Of a stretch of 64,000 nt of DNA, positions 52,146-60,120 are shown piece after piece. Location of the stretch: positions 234,953-298,952 of the forward strand of contig NZ_JAFKCU010000005.1 of NCBI RefSeq assembly GCF_017254845.1. The letters are read 5' to 3'. Within the stretch, counting starts at the first letter, position 1. Every line of letters begins with the position of its first letter. Under the pieces are notes generated by a model. It ran no database searches, was not told where the DNA came from, and saw nothing but the letters and a program-made list of their open reading frames with translations. The DNA is from Algoriphagus pacificus. Its GTDB lineage: Bacteria > Bacteroidota > Bacteroidia > Cytophagales > Cyclobacteriaceae. A program made the translations under genes and the position numbers.

Positions 52146-54716
52146 ATGGCATTTCTTTATCGCATCCCTTTATTTGATGTAGACCCAAATGATCCAATTG
52201 CAATTTCGGATCAAAAAGAAAAAATCATTGAGGCCATCCAGCTAGCTTCACCGGAATTTGCCAAGCTATTAGCCTCCAAAGACTTCATGAATTTGGAGGA
52301 TAGGTTACGAATCAAGCTTAGGAAGTACCTGCTTAGGGCAAACTACAGACCCACCCCATTTGGAAAATTTGCAGGTGTCGGGATAGCTGATTGGGGGAAC
52401 ATGTTTCATTTAGAGCACCCTTTAAAGGCCACTGAACTTAAAAATACCCATTACCAGTCAAGGACATCAGATCCTCTTTCCAACCAATACAATTTAACAG
52501 AAGGCATTTATCTCAAACATGGTTTCTATCATGCCATGGTCTACGATAAGGCCAGTCAAAAATGGAGTCCAAGGAAAATACCCTACAACAATCTTTTAAA
52601 AGTCCTGTTCAAGAAATTCAAAAACAGGTGCTTTGACTTTAATCAGTTTAAGGAATTAACAGAAAAAGAAAATCAGGAAGCGTTCGATGATCTATTAAAA
52701 GAGCTGTGGTTACAATTGATCGATTCAGGAATCTTGGTACATCAAGACATCCAACTGGAGAATCAAAACGGAACCGACATGGTTTTGGAGAACCCTGTTA
52801 CAGTGCCCTGCTCTATAAAACAAACACTCCAGGAATTTATCGAAACAGCCGGAAATCTGTTTTCCGAGGAAGAAACCCGCTACTTACATGAATATAAAAA
52901 ATGGCAAATAGAACATTTTGATGATCGCTGGATAAGCCTGCAACAGCTGATGGAGAATGGAGATTTTTTCTCCGGCCAGTTCCTACTGGAATCCAGTGTC
53001 CCCAATGAAGAGACCATAGATTTCAGCTCAAAGATTTTTGAAAACAACGGTCCGAATTCAATCGATCTTAAAAAAAATGTAGCCCACAAAAATCTGGACA
53101 GGGGTATTTTCGACATCCAACTCCTCTATAGGATGGATGAGCAAGAAAATCCGGTCATTGAAAACATCGTCTGTAATCGACCTTTTGTATACACCGGGAG
53201 ATTTAACAGAGATGCAGCAGTTAAAAACCTGACACTTGAAATCAAAAACAAAATATTTCAAAATGAACATGTCCTGTATGCACATCTCAATTTCATAGAA
53301 AACAAATCAATAGAACATATCTGTGCCGTTGAAAACATTTTCGATTATGAAATAGGCCCTTATCCTCCCAATTCACCAAAAGAACTCGCCTTTAGAGATT
53401 TGTTCCTGGGTATAGAGCAAAACAGGATCATCCTTTTCCATAAACCGAGCAAAAAACAAGTGATCCCGATTGTACTACACCCATTAAACGGAGTACATAT
53501 TACCCATCCCCTATTAAGATTATTATGGGAAGTTGCACATCAAGACCGGTTTCGATTCAAACCCTATCAAAGCAACAACTTGGAAAAGGCAGCTATCACG
53601 CCTGCACTATGCTGGGGAAAATTATGCCTGCAACCCAAAAAATGGAAACTCAAGAAAGACAAGCTGGAAACGCTTGAATCACTCCAAAGAAAACTGCATG
53701 CTTTGGATCTTCCCAAACACATATCAGTCGGAAAAATGGACCAGGAACTATTATTGAGCCTAGAAAACCCTGATGACCTGCAAATCCTAAGAGAGGAACT
53801 GAATAAACATGAAAACTTGGTTTTGAGCGAAGCTCATTGGTTTCATTCCAATGGCCGCAAAAACAAAAAAAGGCCACTTCAGCTGGTTTACCAGCATTCA
53901 AGAACTAAGAACGATCAATTTCCCGCTATCCATTTCAATCCCATTACCAAAGCAATTGCTGACTGTTTATATCTCATCATTACTATCAAAAACTCCGAAG
54001 TCCCAGAAGTCTTGCAACGGCTCTTCTTATTGCTTAAAAAATTGGAGTATTTCAAATCAAACCCCACCTGGTACTTCCTAATCTATGGCAAAAACCAAGG
54101 CACCGAAATCCGATTGAGGATTCTGGATTTCGATTCCAATAAGTCTCCCCTGCTGCTAAATAACTTGGAAGGACTATTCAGAAAAGAAAACTGGGAATGG
54201 AAAACAGCTACCTATTTCCCAGAAACATCGAAATACGGAAAAAGAAGCCTCCCTATTTCCCACAAAATATTTCATTTGGAATCTTCATTCTTAGCCAAAA
54301 AACATGGAAAAGACTTTCCCATCATGCATTCTGACAAATCAAAAATTCTATTGATTGTCAGCTTATGGAAAAAAATCATGATCCAGTCCCCTGAATCCAA
54401 AAGCCTTTTCAAACTGCTCCAAAAAGAAACTAAAATCATGGATACCCAAATTGTGCAGGCTTACAAAAAGGAATTTCAATTTTCACCTGAGGCAATACAA
54501 AGCCGGTTTAACCAGAAAAGTTATTTTTCACTCATCCTTTCACATCCTTACTTCAAAAGAAAGGGAGCCGTTCACTCCCATTTCCTAATGAATCATCTCC
54601 ATATGATGTGTAACCGCTTTTTCCCAACAGCTCCATTGGAACAGGAACGTAGAATCCGTTACCATTTATACCGGGAAATGGGAAAACATCTTTATACCCT
54701 CTCCAATCAGACCTAG
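52146..54716 (+). CDS. LanB-type (lantibiotic) dehydratase
   Basis: An 856-aa protein with the full class I lanthipeptide/thiopeptide dehydratase layout: the N-terminal glutamylation domain (LRANYRPTPFGKFAGVGIAD near residues 73-92, a family signature), YTGRFNRDAA near 352 and PLLRLLWEVAHQD near 455, and the C-terminal elimination (SpaB-C) domain from about 595 (YFLIYGKNQGTEIRLRILDF near 642, NHLHMMCNRFFPT near 820). These enzymes use glutamyl-tRNA to dehydrate Ser/Thr in a ribosomal peptide. No LanC cyclase, peptidase or ABC exporter is adjacent. The precursor could be the 48-codon ORF at 56559, the DUF6520 protein at 58000, or lie outside. Confidence 0.93.
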   Translation: MAFLYRIPLFDVDPNDPIAISDQKEKIIEAIQLASPEFAKLLASKDFMNLEDRLRIKLRKYLLRANYRPTPFGKFAGVGIADWGNMFHLEHPLKATELKNTHYQSRTSDPLSNQYNLTEGIYLKHGFYHAMVYDKASQKWSPRKIPYNNLLKVLFKKFKNRCFDFNQFKELTEKENQEAFDDLLKELWLQLIDSGILVHQDIQLENQNGTDMVLENPVTVPCSIKQTLQEFIETAGNLFSEEETRYLHEYKKWQIEHFDDRWISLQQLMENGDFFSGQFLLESSVPNEETIDFSSKIFENNGPNSIDLKKNVAHKNLDRGIFDIQLLYRMDEQENPVIENIVCNRPFVYTGRFNRDAAVKNLTLEIKNKIFQNEHVLYAHLNFIENKSIEHICAVENIFDYEIGPYPPNSPKELAFRDLFLGIEQNRIILFHKPSKKQVIPIVLHPLNGVHITHPLLRLLWEVAHQDRFRFKPYQSNNLEKAAITPALCWGKLCLQPKKWKLKKDKLETLESLQRKLHALDLPKHISVGKMDQELLLSLENPDDLQILREELNKHENLVLSEAHWFHSNGRKNKKRPLQLVYQHSRTKNDQFPAIHFNPITKAIADCLYLIITIKNSEVPEVLQRLFLLLKKLEYFKSNPTWYFLIYGKNQGTEIRLRILDFDSNKSPLLLNNLEGLFRKENWEWKTATYFPETSKYGKRSLPISHKIFHLESSFLAKKHGKDFPIMHSDKSKILLIVSLWKKIMIQSPESKSLFKLLQKETKIMDTQIVQAYKKEFQFSPEAIQSRFNQKSYFSLILSHPYFKRKGAVHSHFLMNHLHMMCNRFFPTAPLEQERRIRYHLYREMGKHLYTLSNQT

Positions 54717-54733
54717 AAAATTTAAACCCCTCG

Positions 54734-55462
54734 CTACCGGATTAGCTTATTTTCAAAAATCCGCCTGAGTTCCTCCCTGTAAGAAACACTAATAGGAATA
54801 ACATCCCCGGAAACCAATTCACATTGGGAAGCAGATAAAACTTTTACCTTTAAAATATTTACAGCAAAGGATTGGTGTATTCTGACCATGTAGGGTGATT
54901 TAAGCTTTTCCAGACTTTGATAAAAAGGTGAAACCAGGTTAAACTCTCGGTTACCCACCAGTTTTACTTTTGATATTTTCTCCTGTTGTTCCATGTATAG
55001 GATATCTTCAGGTCTTATAGGTCTTCTGTTGTAGCCAAGTTTATCTCCAATCACCACAAAATCCTCCTCTACCACATTCTTAACCCAATAGAGTCTGTCA
55101 ATTTTCTTTTTCGCTTTTTCCAAAGCCCTGCTTAATTCAATTGGATCAGGTGGTTTTCCCAAAAAATCCAAGGCATCGACTTTAAAGCCCTGAATTGCAT
55201 ATTTGGAGTGACCTGAACAAATGATGACAGGTATCCTTGAATCTATCAATCTTCTTGAAATTTCCAGTCCGCCTAAATCAGGCATCAAAATATCTGTTAC
55301 CAGGATATCTGCTTCTCCCCTTCTGATGTATTCAAGACCCTTTACCGGATCTGTTGTTGCAAAGCCTACTATAAATCCCGGCAGCATTGAAATTTCAGCA
55401 CTTAATAAATCCAATACTGATTGTTCATCATCAATTAACCCTATTTTGAAATTCTGTATCAT
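54734..55462 (-). CDS. LytTR response regulator
   Basis: A 242-aa response regulator: receiver with KIGLIDDEQSVLD at the N-terminus, phosphoacceptor Asp in ILVTDILMPDLGG (about residues 54-66), VIICSGHSKYAIQGFKVDAL and LGKPPDPIE; then a LytTR domain (EDILYMEQQEKISKVKLVGN, MVRIHQSFAVNILKVKVLSA). It overlaps the sensor kinase gene by 32 bases, so the two form a pair. Convergent with the LanB gene (17-base gap). Confidence 0.95.
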   Translation of the reverse strand: MIQNFKIGLIDDEQSVLDLLSAEISMLPGFIVGFATTDPVKGLEYIRRGEADILVTDILMPDLGGLEISRRLIDSRIPVIICSGHSKYAIQGFKVDALDFLGKPPDPIELSRALEKAKKKIDRLYWVKNVVEEDFVVIGDKLGYNRRPIRPEDILYMEQQEKISKVKLVGNREFNLVSPFYQSLEKLKSPYMVRIHQSFAVNILKVKVLSASQCELVSGDVIPISVSYREELRRIFENKLIR

Positions 55463-56537
55463 ACAATAAAGACATTTTTAAAGTATAGCATGTATCATCT
55501 GATTCCACTTCGTATCCAAATCGATCTCCAAATTGATAGCTCAGTATTTTGAAGACAGAAGAAGCCCCGAAACCAGATCGTATTTTTTCATTCCGTTTTA
55601 GCACTTTGTTGGAAATAAAGGCTGTAAAACGCCAAAAATCAGAACTGGCATCAAGAGATAAGTCAAACTCAATAATACAGGGGTTCAGTTTGTCCTTGTA
55701 ATCCCCATGGAAGAAAACATTTTCAACCAAAGTCAACAGGCAAAGCTTCGGCATCGGCAATTCACTTGCTATGGGATTCCATTGGACAACATCCGCGATT
55801 GAAATATCAGGGAACCTAATTTTCTGTATCTGAAGGTAATTTCGTACCGCAACCAGTTCATCTTCCAAAGCCTGCGGTTCCTCAAAATCCTGAAAACTAT
55901 ACCGAAGCAACGAAGTAAAATGAGAGAAATCCTTTGCCAAATCCCTTGAAAGCAACGTAATCTTTGAGGCATAAATACTGAGAACATTCATCACGAAATG
56001 AGAGCTCAATTGCATAGAGCGATGTTCAAGTTGCAGCTTTTCATGAGCCATCTCTATCTCAAATTGCTTTTTACGGAGGTCCTGTTTATCAAACTGTAAC
56101 CCGATTGCAGTTGTCAATCCTAAGAAAAAGAATACCCGGAGCAGTTCATTTATGATAAAAACCCTAGGAAATCCATTGAAAAGCGCCACATCATATACGA
56201 AAGCTTTACTTCCTATAAAAACAAGGATCAATAGCAGGAGTATAAGTATGGCCGAACCTCTTTGATTGGGGATTTTGAATTTTGGAAGTATGAATCTGAA
56301 ATAGAGGGCGACCAAAAAATAGCCGGACAAAAAATTGTACAGTGGGGAAAACCAATCACTGATCCGATCAATTATCAATAAGGTAGCTAGAAGATCTACT
56401 AACCAGTAGGCAAAGAAAACAAGAAACAAATAGTACAGAGGATAATCCATGGGATTTGCCATCCAACGAATTATCCCCGAAACCTTGCCGAATCTACCCT
56501 TAATACCAGCCAGGTCCCTATTCCCATTAATTTTCAT
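55431..56537 (-). CDS. LytS-type sensor histidine kinase
   Basis: A 368-aa protein with four to six membrane segments in the first 165 residues (LYYLFLVFFAYWLVDLLATL, GSAILILLLLILVFIGSKAF among them), then the His_kinase region: LQLEHRSMQLSSHFVMNVLS around residues 189-208 (the conserved His before the FVMN in place of the usual NPHFLFN), ELVAVRNYLQIQKIRF, and an HATPase part with LVENVFFHGDYKD and FGASSVFKILSYQFGD. The usual NPHFLFN reads SSHFVMN, keeping His but losing Asn-Pro. It pairs with the LytTR response regulator at 54734. Confidence 0.93.
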   Translation of the reverse strand: MKINGNRDLAGIKGRFGKVSGIIRWMANPMDYPLYYLFLVFFAYWLVDLLATLLIIDRISDWFSPLYNFLSGYFLVALYFRFILPKFKIPNQRGSAILILLLLILVFIGSKAFVYDVALFNGFPRVFIINELLRVFFFLGLTTAIGLQFDKQDLRKKQFEIEMAHEKLQLEHRSMQLSSHFVMNVLSIYASKITLLSRDLAKDFSHFTSLLRYSFQDFEEPQALEDELVAVRNYLQIQKIRFPDISIADVVQWNPIASELPMPKLCLLTLVENVFFHGDYKDKLNPCIIEFDLSLDASSDFWRFTAFISNKVLKRNEKIRSGFGASSVFKILSYQFGDRFGYEVESDDTCYTLKMSLLYDTEFQNRVN

Positions 56538-56558
56538 AACACTAAAAATTCATATATC

Positions 56559-56705
56559 ATGATTAACAAACAATCTATTCTCGCTTGCCAAAAGGCACTT
56601 TTGTCCACTAGAAAAATGGATAATCAATCCAACTCCACCAGTGGTAAATCATTGGTTACCGGAAGTTTTTTCCGAGAGTGCCTGACAACATTTACAAGGG
56701 TCTGA
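56559..56705 (+). CDS. 48-codon Ser/Thr/Cys-rich small ORF, candidate precursor peptide
   Basis: An ATG-to-TGA frame of 48 codons in the divergent space in front of the sensor kinase. It starts MINKQSILACQKALLSTRKM and ends CLTTFTRV. It holds 13 Ser/Thr and two Cys (10 and 41), a dehydratase-friendly makeup, with a Ser/Thr/Asn-rich middle (SNSTSGKSLVTG). A perfect 8-bp hairpin (56705-56725) and a strong terminator (56799-56826) follow on the same strand, which supports a plus-strand transcript. Against it: no double-Gly leader motif, no clear ribosome site, and a promoter would have to lie inside the kinase 5' end. It could instead be a non-coding transcript. Low confidence. Confidence 0.3.
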   Translation: MINKQSILACQKALLSTRKMDNQSNSTSGKSLVTGSFFRECLTTFTRV

Positions 56706-56798
56706 CCTGAAAACCAGTTTCAGGTAAACCGCTCGATTTTGGGCCATGTTATAAATCACAAAGTATAACCTACCAAAATGATCCAGCGGAAATGTAGG

Positions 56799-56826
56799 GG
56801 ATCAGCTAACAACTGATCCTTTTTTT
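56799..56826 (+). terminator. Rho-independent terminator (plus strand)
   Basis: A 7-8 bp stem (56799-56805 with 56813-56819, extended by a G-T pair) with a 7-base loop, followed by T7. No annotated plus-strand gene ends before it except the 48-codon ORF, so it is evidence for a short plus-strand transcript in this gap. Confidence 0.8.
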
Positions 56827-56827
56827 A

Positions 56828-57220
56828 GAACAGCTTAGGAATGCACCCTGCATGTGACATCCAGATGCTCTGATCACTTTTACACATTTTGAAGGTGTTG
56901 GCCTATCGTTTATTCCTGATAATACCACATTCCCTTGCTAAGAAGCGTAGTACCAAAAAACCTCCCGACCAATAAAGAGTAATTCAAATCACAATAGAAC
57001 TAAGATAGTAATTAAATCAGATAATACTATTTATTCTGTTAAAAAACATAGTTTATTCATTCGGAATTATTTAAAACCAAATAAATCCATCTTCATTTCA
57101 TAAACCAAATAACGAATTATACCTATTTACACACTGTATCTACCATACTAGTTGGTCAATGGATGAGGTAGTTAGGAAATTGAATCCATAAATCGGATCA
57201 AAACCAATCAACCAAAAAAA
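56828..57220. other. Intergenic region before the MauE-like gene
   Basis: About 390 bases, AT-rich towards the gene, with no ORF of note and no recognised RNA. The MauE gene start is preceded by an A-run (AACCAAAAAAAATG-like), a common Bacteroidota start context. Confidence 0.4.
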
Positions 57221-57655
57221 ATGAAACTCATTTCTCAAATAGCGGCCATCTCTCTCATCCTGGTGTGGACTTACACCGGATTTGACAAGGTGCTACAATT
57301 TGAAAAAAGCAGGAAGGCATTCCACAATCAGACCTTTCCACCAGAGTTAGCTGAAATATTGGCCTATTTGGTTCCCTTAACAGAGATACTAATTGCAGTA
57401 CTTCTTCTCTTCCATATAACAAGATGGTGGGGATTCTTATCGAGCATACTTGTTCTGGCAGTATTTACAACCTATGTAGGTCTTATCTGGACTGGTGCAT
57501 TTCCCAGAGTTCCCTGCAATTGTGCCGGAATTCTGGAAAGCCTTGGCTGGACTGGGCACTTTATTCTCAACCTTGGATTAATAGGACTGGCAATAATGGG
57601 ACTTAAAACCACCACTAAAAATGTAACTGATCAACACGACCCTAAAAAGGATTAA
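57221..57655 (+). CDS. MauE/DoxX-like redox-associated membrane protein
   Basis: A 144-aa protein with four hydrophobic segments (IAAISLILVWTYTGFDKVL; LVPLTEILIAVLLLFHI; FLSSILVLAVFTTYVGLIW; GHFILNLGLIGLAIMGLK). After the third comes VPCNCAGILESLGW, with a Cys-x-Cys pair at 99 and 101, the MauE hallmark in this family. Family knowledge: MauE-like proteins handle disulfides or thiols in the periplasm, and in Bacteroidota they are often next to DUF6520 genes, as here. This supports redox maturation of a secreted Cys-containing protein. A hairpin 7 bases past the stop probably terminates the transcript. Confidence 0.85.
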   Translation: MKLISQIAAISLILVWTYTGFDKVLQFEKSRKAFHNQTFPPELAEILAYLVPLTEILIAVLLLFHITRWWGFLSSILVLAVFTTYVGLIWTGAFPRVPCNCAGILESLGWTGHFILNLGLIGLAIMGLKTTTKNVTDQHDPKKD

Positions 57656-57661
57656 AATGCA

Positions 57662-57695
57662 AAACCCCTGAGGTTATAAATAACCTCAAAGGTTT
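57662..57695 (+). terminator. Hairpin behind the MauE-like gene
   Basis: A two-part stem: 7 bp perfect (57670-57676 with 57681-57687, TAAA loop) extended by AAACC/GGTTT (57662-57666 with 57691-57695). It lies just past the MauE stop. No long U-run follows, so termination may be partial. Confidence 0.55.
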
Positions 57696-57736
57696 ATGTA
57701 ATCAGCGTTAAGTAAATCATAAAAAGCACCGCTTAG

Positions 57737-57744
57737 TAACTTTG
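57737..57744 (+). promoter_or_regulatory. Candidate Bacteroidota -7 promoter element for the DUF6520 gene
   Basis: TAACTTTG matches the Bacteroidota -7 consensus TAnnTTTG. The expected -33 TTG-type element is not clear (only GTTAAG at a suitable distance). It would start an mRNA with a leader of about 250 bases, including the hairpins at 57853-57904 and 57965-57991. Confidence 0.4.
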
Positions 57745-57852
57745 CTTATAAGTTAACTACTTTTTACATAGGTAACAATATTCAAACAATAAATCAATAG
57801 AAATCATATCGAAAAAATTAAAATAAGACGAAGTAACAGAAAAGAAAAAGAG

Positions 57853-57991
57853 GCTCATTTCTCTTAATAGCTTGGGGTAAGAGACAGGCTGGTACCCGAT
57901 GAGTCTTAATAGGGCGACGCCGAAAACCCTTTTTCAGAGTAGGCAAACAACCAGAAACGGTTTCCCTGTTTTTGATTGGTTAAAAAACAGG
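57853..57991 (+). promoter_or_regulatory. Structured leader RNA upstream of DUF6520
   Basis: An outer 6-bp stem (57853-57858 with 57899-57904, one G-U) encloses a perfect 7-bp hairpin (57860-57866 with 57878-57884). A GC-rich AGGGCGACGCC stretch then leads into CCCTTTTT at about 57928-57935, which could form an attenuator. Just before the gene, a perfect 9-bp hairpin (57965-57973 with 57983-57991) ends 8 bases before the ATG and could control ribosome access. I do not recognise any known riboswitch class. Confidence 0.5.
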
Positions 57992-57999
57992 ACATAAAC

Positions 58000-58287
58000 A
58001 TGAAATATTTAAAAAACATAATCCCAGCACTTGCTTTGGTCCTTGGTGCTTCATTGGCAATGGCCATGAATTTTGCGGAAAATCCAACAGTTCGCTATGC
58101 AGAGGACCCAGATTCAGGAACTGAAATCTGGTACGATCTAACAGGAGTTACCCCGGGAGGATCTACCTATCAATGCAACATGTCCCCCTCCGAAATCTGT
58201 TCACATGAAGAAGATGATTTTTCTTCACCACAAGTAGAAGCCGGAGAATTTGTTAAAAATGGAACCCTGCCGTTGGCAACTCCATAA
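58000..58287 (+). CDS. DUF6520-type small secreted protein
   Basis: A 95-aa protein from the ATG at 58000 (an upstream TTG at 57976 adds 8 unlikely residues). The signal peptide (KNIIPALALVLGASLAMA) is of the DUF6520 type and is followed by a short mature region of about 72 residues with GTEIWYDLTGVTPGGSTYQC and two Cys at 59 and 67 (CNMSPSEIC), the DUF6520 hallmark. The mature part is rich in Ser/Thr, Asp and Gly. Biological function is not known to me. It could be the exported substrate of the local MauE/LanB proteins, which is inference. Confidence 0.85.
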   Translation: MKYLKNIIPALALVLGASLAMAMNFAENPTVRYAEDPDSGTEIWYDLTGVTPGGSTYQCNMSPSEICSHEEDDFSSPQVEAGEFVKNGTLPLATP

Positions 58288-58304
58288 TCAAATTGATTCA
58301 ACTA

Positions 58305-58325
58305 AAGGGGGCAAGAAGCCCCCTT
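58305..58325 (+). terminator. Terminator of the DUF6520 transcript
   Basis: A perfect 8-bp stem (58305-58312 with 58318-58325), 5-base loop, followed by CCTTTTTTCC, 18 bases past the DUF6520 stop. Confidence 0.88.
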
Positions 58326-58548
58326 CCTTTTTTCCAAGCAAGAGATTTTTTCAAACTAATCCTAAAAGTCCACCAATTAAACACTGACCTAATTTCGGTC
58401 TTCCGGTAATTTCATTGAATTTCCATCAACAATAATTGATGCCTTCAACTAGAGAATCAGATCTATTTTAACCATGTTTGCTATAAAAGTTTAAAAAAAC
58501 TCAAAAACATAAACTATTAGTTTGGAAAAAGGGTAAAAAATAAACCAC

Positions 58549-58692
58549 ATGCTTAATTCACAGCCTCAGGGAGTTGTTTATTTAAGTTCATGGTTAACAG
58601 AAAACGGATTTTCTACACAATTGCCAAACGGGTATAAAAAGAGCAAATGAATAAATTCCCTCAGTCCTGAAGCTTGGATGCGAATGGGAAAT
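58549..58692 (+). pseudogene. Remnant of an AbiEi-family antitoxin gene
   Basis: From the ATG at 58549 the plus strand reads MLNSQPQGVVYLSSWLTENG and then FSTQLPNGYKKSK, the winged-helix start of AbiEi antitoxins. An in-frame TGA follows at the place where the family has Trp, and the frame goes on with INSLSPEAWMRMGN before similarity ends. The decayed piece stops just before the attC-like site at 58723. No AbiEii toxin follows. Confidence 0.65.
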
Positions 58693-58722
58693 TTTTCTTT
58701 AAAGTTTATTCAGTTATGCCCT

Positions 58723-58747
58723 GTAACGTTTTGAGGGTCGTTGTTAC
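58723..58747 (-). repeat. Degenerate attC-like site at the 3' end of the YwqK-like gene
   Basis: GTAACG (58723-58728) and CGTTGTTAC (58739-58747) form a short inverted repeat that overlaps the YwqK-like stop codon (58744-58746). The left half TAACGTTTTGAGG matches TAACGGTTTGAGT of the better site at 60121. Core boxes deviate from the attC consensus, so this is the weaker of two sites. Confidence 0.4.
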
Positions 58748-58977
58748 CTTTTCGTCACTTTATATGGTTTCCCTTTGTCGTCATAGGTTGTCCATTCGCC
58801 AACAGGTTCTCCGTTCTCAAAATGACCTGAACGTTTGATTGTCCCGTCTATTCTATACCATTCCCAATAGCCTTCGGACTTACTTTCTATTATCTTTCCT
58901 TTAGACCAAATTGTCTTACCGTTAGCGTGATATTTTATGGTAACACCGTCAATGATTTCTTGCTTTTTCTCTTTCAT
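58744..58977 (-). CDS. YwqK-family MORN-like small protein
   Basis: A 77-aa protein made of MORN-like turns: VTIKYHANGKTIWSKGKI, YWEWYRIDGTIKRSGHFENG and EPVGEWTTYDDKGKPYKVTK, as in proteins labelled YwqK-family antitoxins. No signal peptide, so probably cytosolic. It overlaps the HTH-pentapeptide gene start region by 4 bases (58974-58977), so the two are coupled and may act as a pair. Confidence 0.75.
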   Translation of the reverse strand: MKEKKQEIIDGVTIKYHANGKTIWSKGKIIESKSEGYWEWYRIDGTIKRSGHFENGEPVGEWTTYDDKGKPYKVTKR

Positions 58978-59903
58978 GTTTTGTCGGTGCTATTTTCTTC
59001 AATAATTGCGATACCTACCATTTTCGCACCGTTACTTTTTAAAAATGCAAAAGTCAGTTTATCTACTTTGCAGTCTATGAACTGGACTTTATTGAATTTT
59101 CGGTTGTGTTTGAAAAATGAATTCAAGATTGTAGCATTTTCAAATTTAACGTCTTTAAAAAAGCAATTTTCAAAAGAACAATCTTCAATAATACCACCAA
59201 AAGTTATTTCCGTGAAGCCAATTTTTTTGAAAGATGTATGTTTCAATACAGCACTTTCGATTGAGTTCTTTTGAAAGATTGAGTTCATAAACTCTGCTCC
59301 TGAAAGATTGGAATTGTCAAAGTTGCAGTTTTTGATTTCACTTTGCTGAATTTCAGCATCAATCAAACTGGATTCTATGAATGTTGATTTTGAAATCACA
59401 GAAGCATAAATCTTTCCATTTCTAATGTCCGAATGAGAAAAGTCACAACCTGCAATTGCATTACCTTTTAGTATCAAACCTGATAGGTCGGACTTAATGA
59501 ATTTGCAGTTTTTGATATTGGATGAACTGAACTTATCTTTTAGGTTTTTTAAACCCGAGAAGTCGGCATCTACCCAATTGCTGTTTGACATATCCCAATT
59601 CCAATCGAATCGTTTTTTACCTTCTTCATTTAGTTGTTCAGTAGGTAATTTGATTGATTGTTTTTCGAAATGCTCGTCATTTGTGGCACTCTTAAAAGTG
59701 TCGGAAAAGTAGTTTAAATCCAAGCCGAAAATCTCTGCAAGACGGTTCAGGGTAGTGAAGTCAGGCATTGATTCGCCACGTTCCCATTTTCCGACTGCTT
59801 GGGGACTAATTGAAATTTTGTTAGCAAGTTCAGCTTGAGAAAGGTTAATTTTCTTTCTTGCGTCGGCAATCTTGTTGCCAATGATTGTTGAATTGAGCAT
59901 CAT
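58974..59903 (-). CDS. XRE HTH regulator fused to pentapeptide-repeat domain
   Basis: A 309-aa protein. N-terminal Xre-type helix-turn-helix: IGNKIADARKKINLSQAELA, KISISPQAVGKWERGESMPD, LNRLAEIFGLDLNYF (residues about 8-70). Then about 200 residues of right-handed pentapeptide-like repeats (DADFSGLKNL, NCDFSHSDIR-like, NSNLSGAEFMNSIF, VLKHTSFKKIGF, DVKFENATIL). The fusion suggests a DNA-binding or nuclease-mimicking sensor or antitoxin. It is the 5' gene of a coupled pair and has unusual base composition, like the other cassette genes. Function unknown; defence or TA role inferred. Confidence 0.8.
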   Translation of the reverse strand: MMLNSTIIGNKIADARKKINLSQAELANKISISPQAVGKWERGESMPDFTTLNRLAEIFGLDLNYFSDTFKSATNDEHFEKQSIKLPTEQLNEEGKKRFDWNWDMSNSNWVDADFSGLKNLKDKFSSSNIKNCKFIKSDLSGLILKGNAIAGCDFSHSDIRNGKIYASVISKSTFIESSLIDAEIQQSEIKNCNFDNSNLSGAEFMNSIFQKNSIESAVLKHTSFKKIGFTEITFGGIIEDCSFENCFFKDVKFENATILNSFFKHNRKFNKVQFIDCKVDKLTFAFLKSNGAKMVGIAIIEENSTDKT

Positions 59904-60120
59904 ATTTTTTAAATTTAAATTGATGCTGTAAAATTATTTTGTTCGAAAGCGATAAGATAAAAAACTCTGCTACTTACAGTTGTAAATTCACTACATTCAG
60001 TTGTTTTCTGGCAACCATTGGTTGTTTTTAAGTCAAGAAATCTGTTTAGTTTTTTTTCCAATCTTTTTTCACTTGTTTGTATGTCTGCTTTTTGGTTGTA
60101 TCGGTCTCTTTTACAATGCC

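Noticed and set aside
57893-57926. Hammerhead-ribozyme-like core (CCGATGAG ... CGAAAA)
   Set aside because: The core U of CUGAUGA is C, stem II does not close next to GAAA, and no cleavage-site strand pairs correctly. Kept only as part of an unclassified structured leader.
57853-57935. Known riboswitch (SAM-I or TPP) in the DUF6520 leader
   Set aside because: Some stretches look alike (CTCTTA, GGCTGGTACCC) but the conserved cores of these classes are absent.
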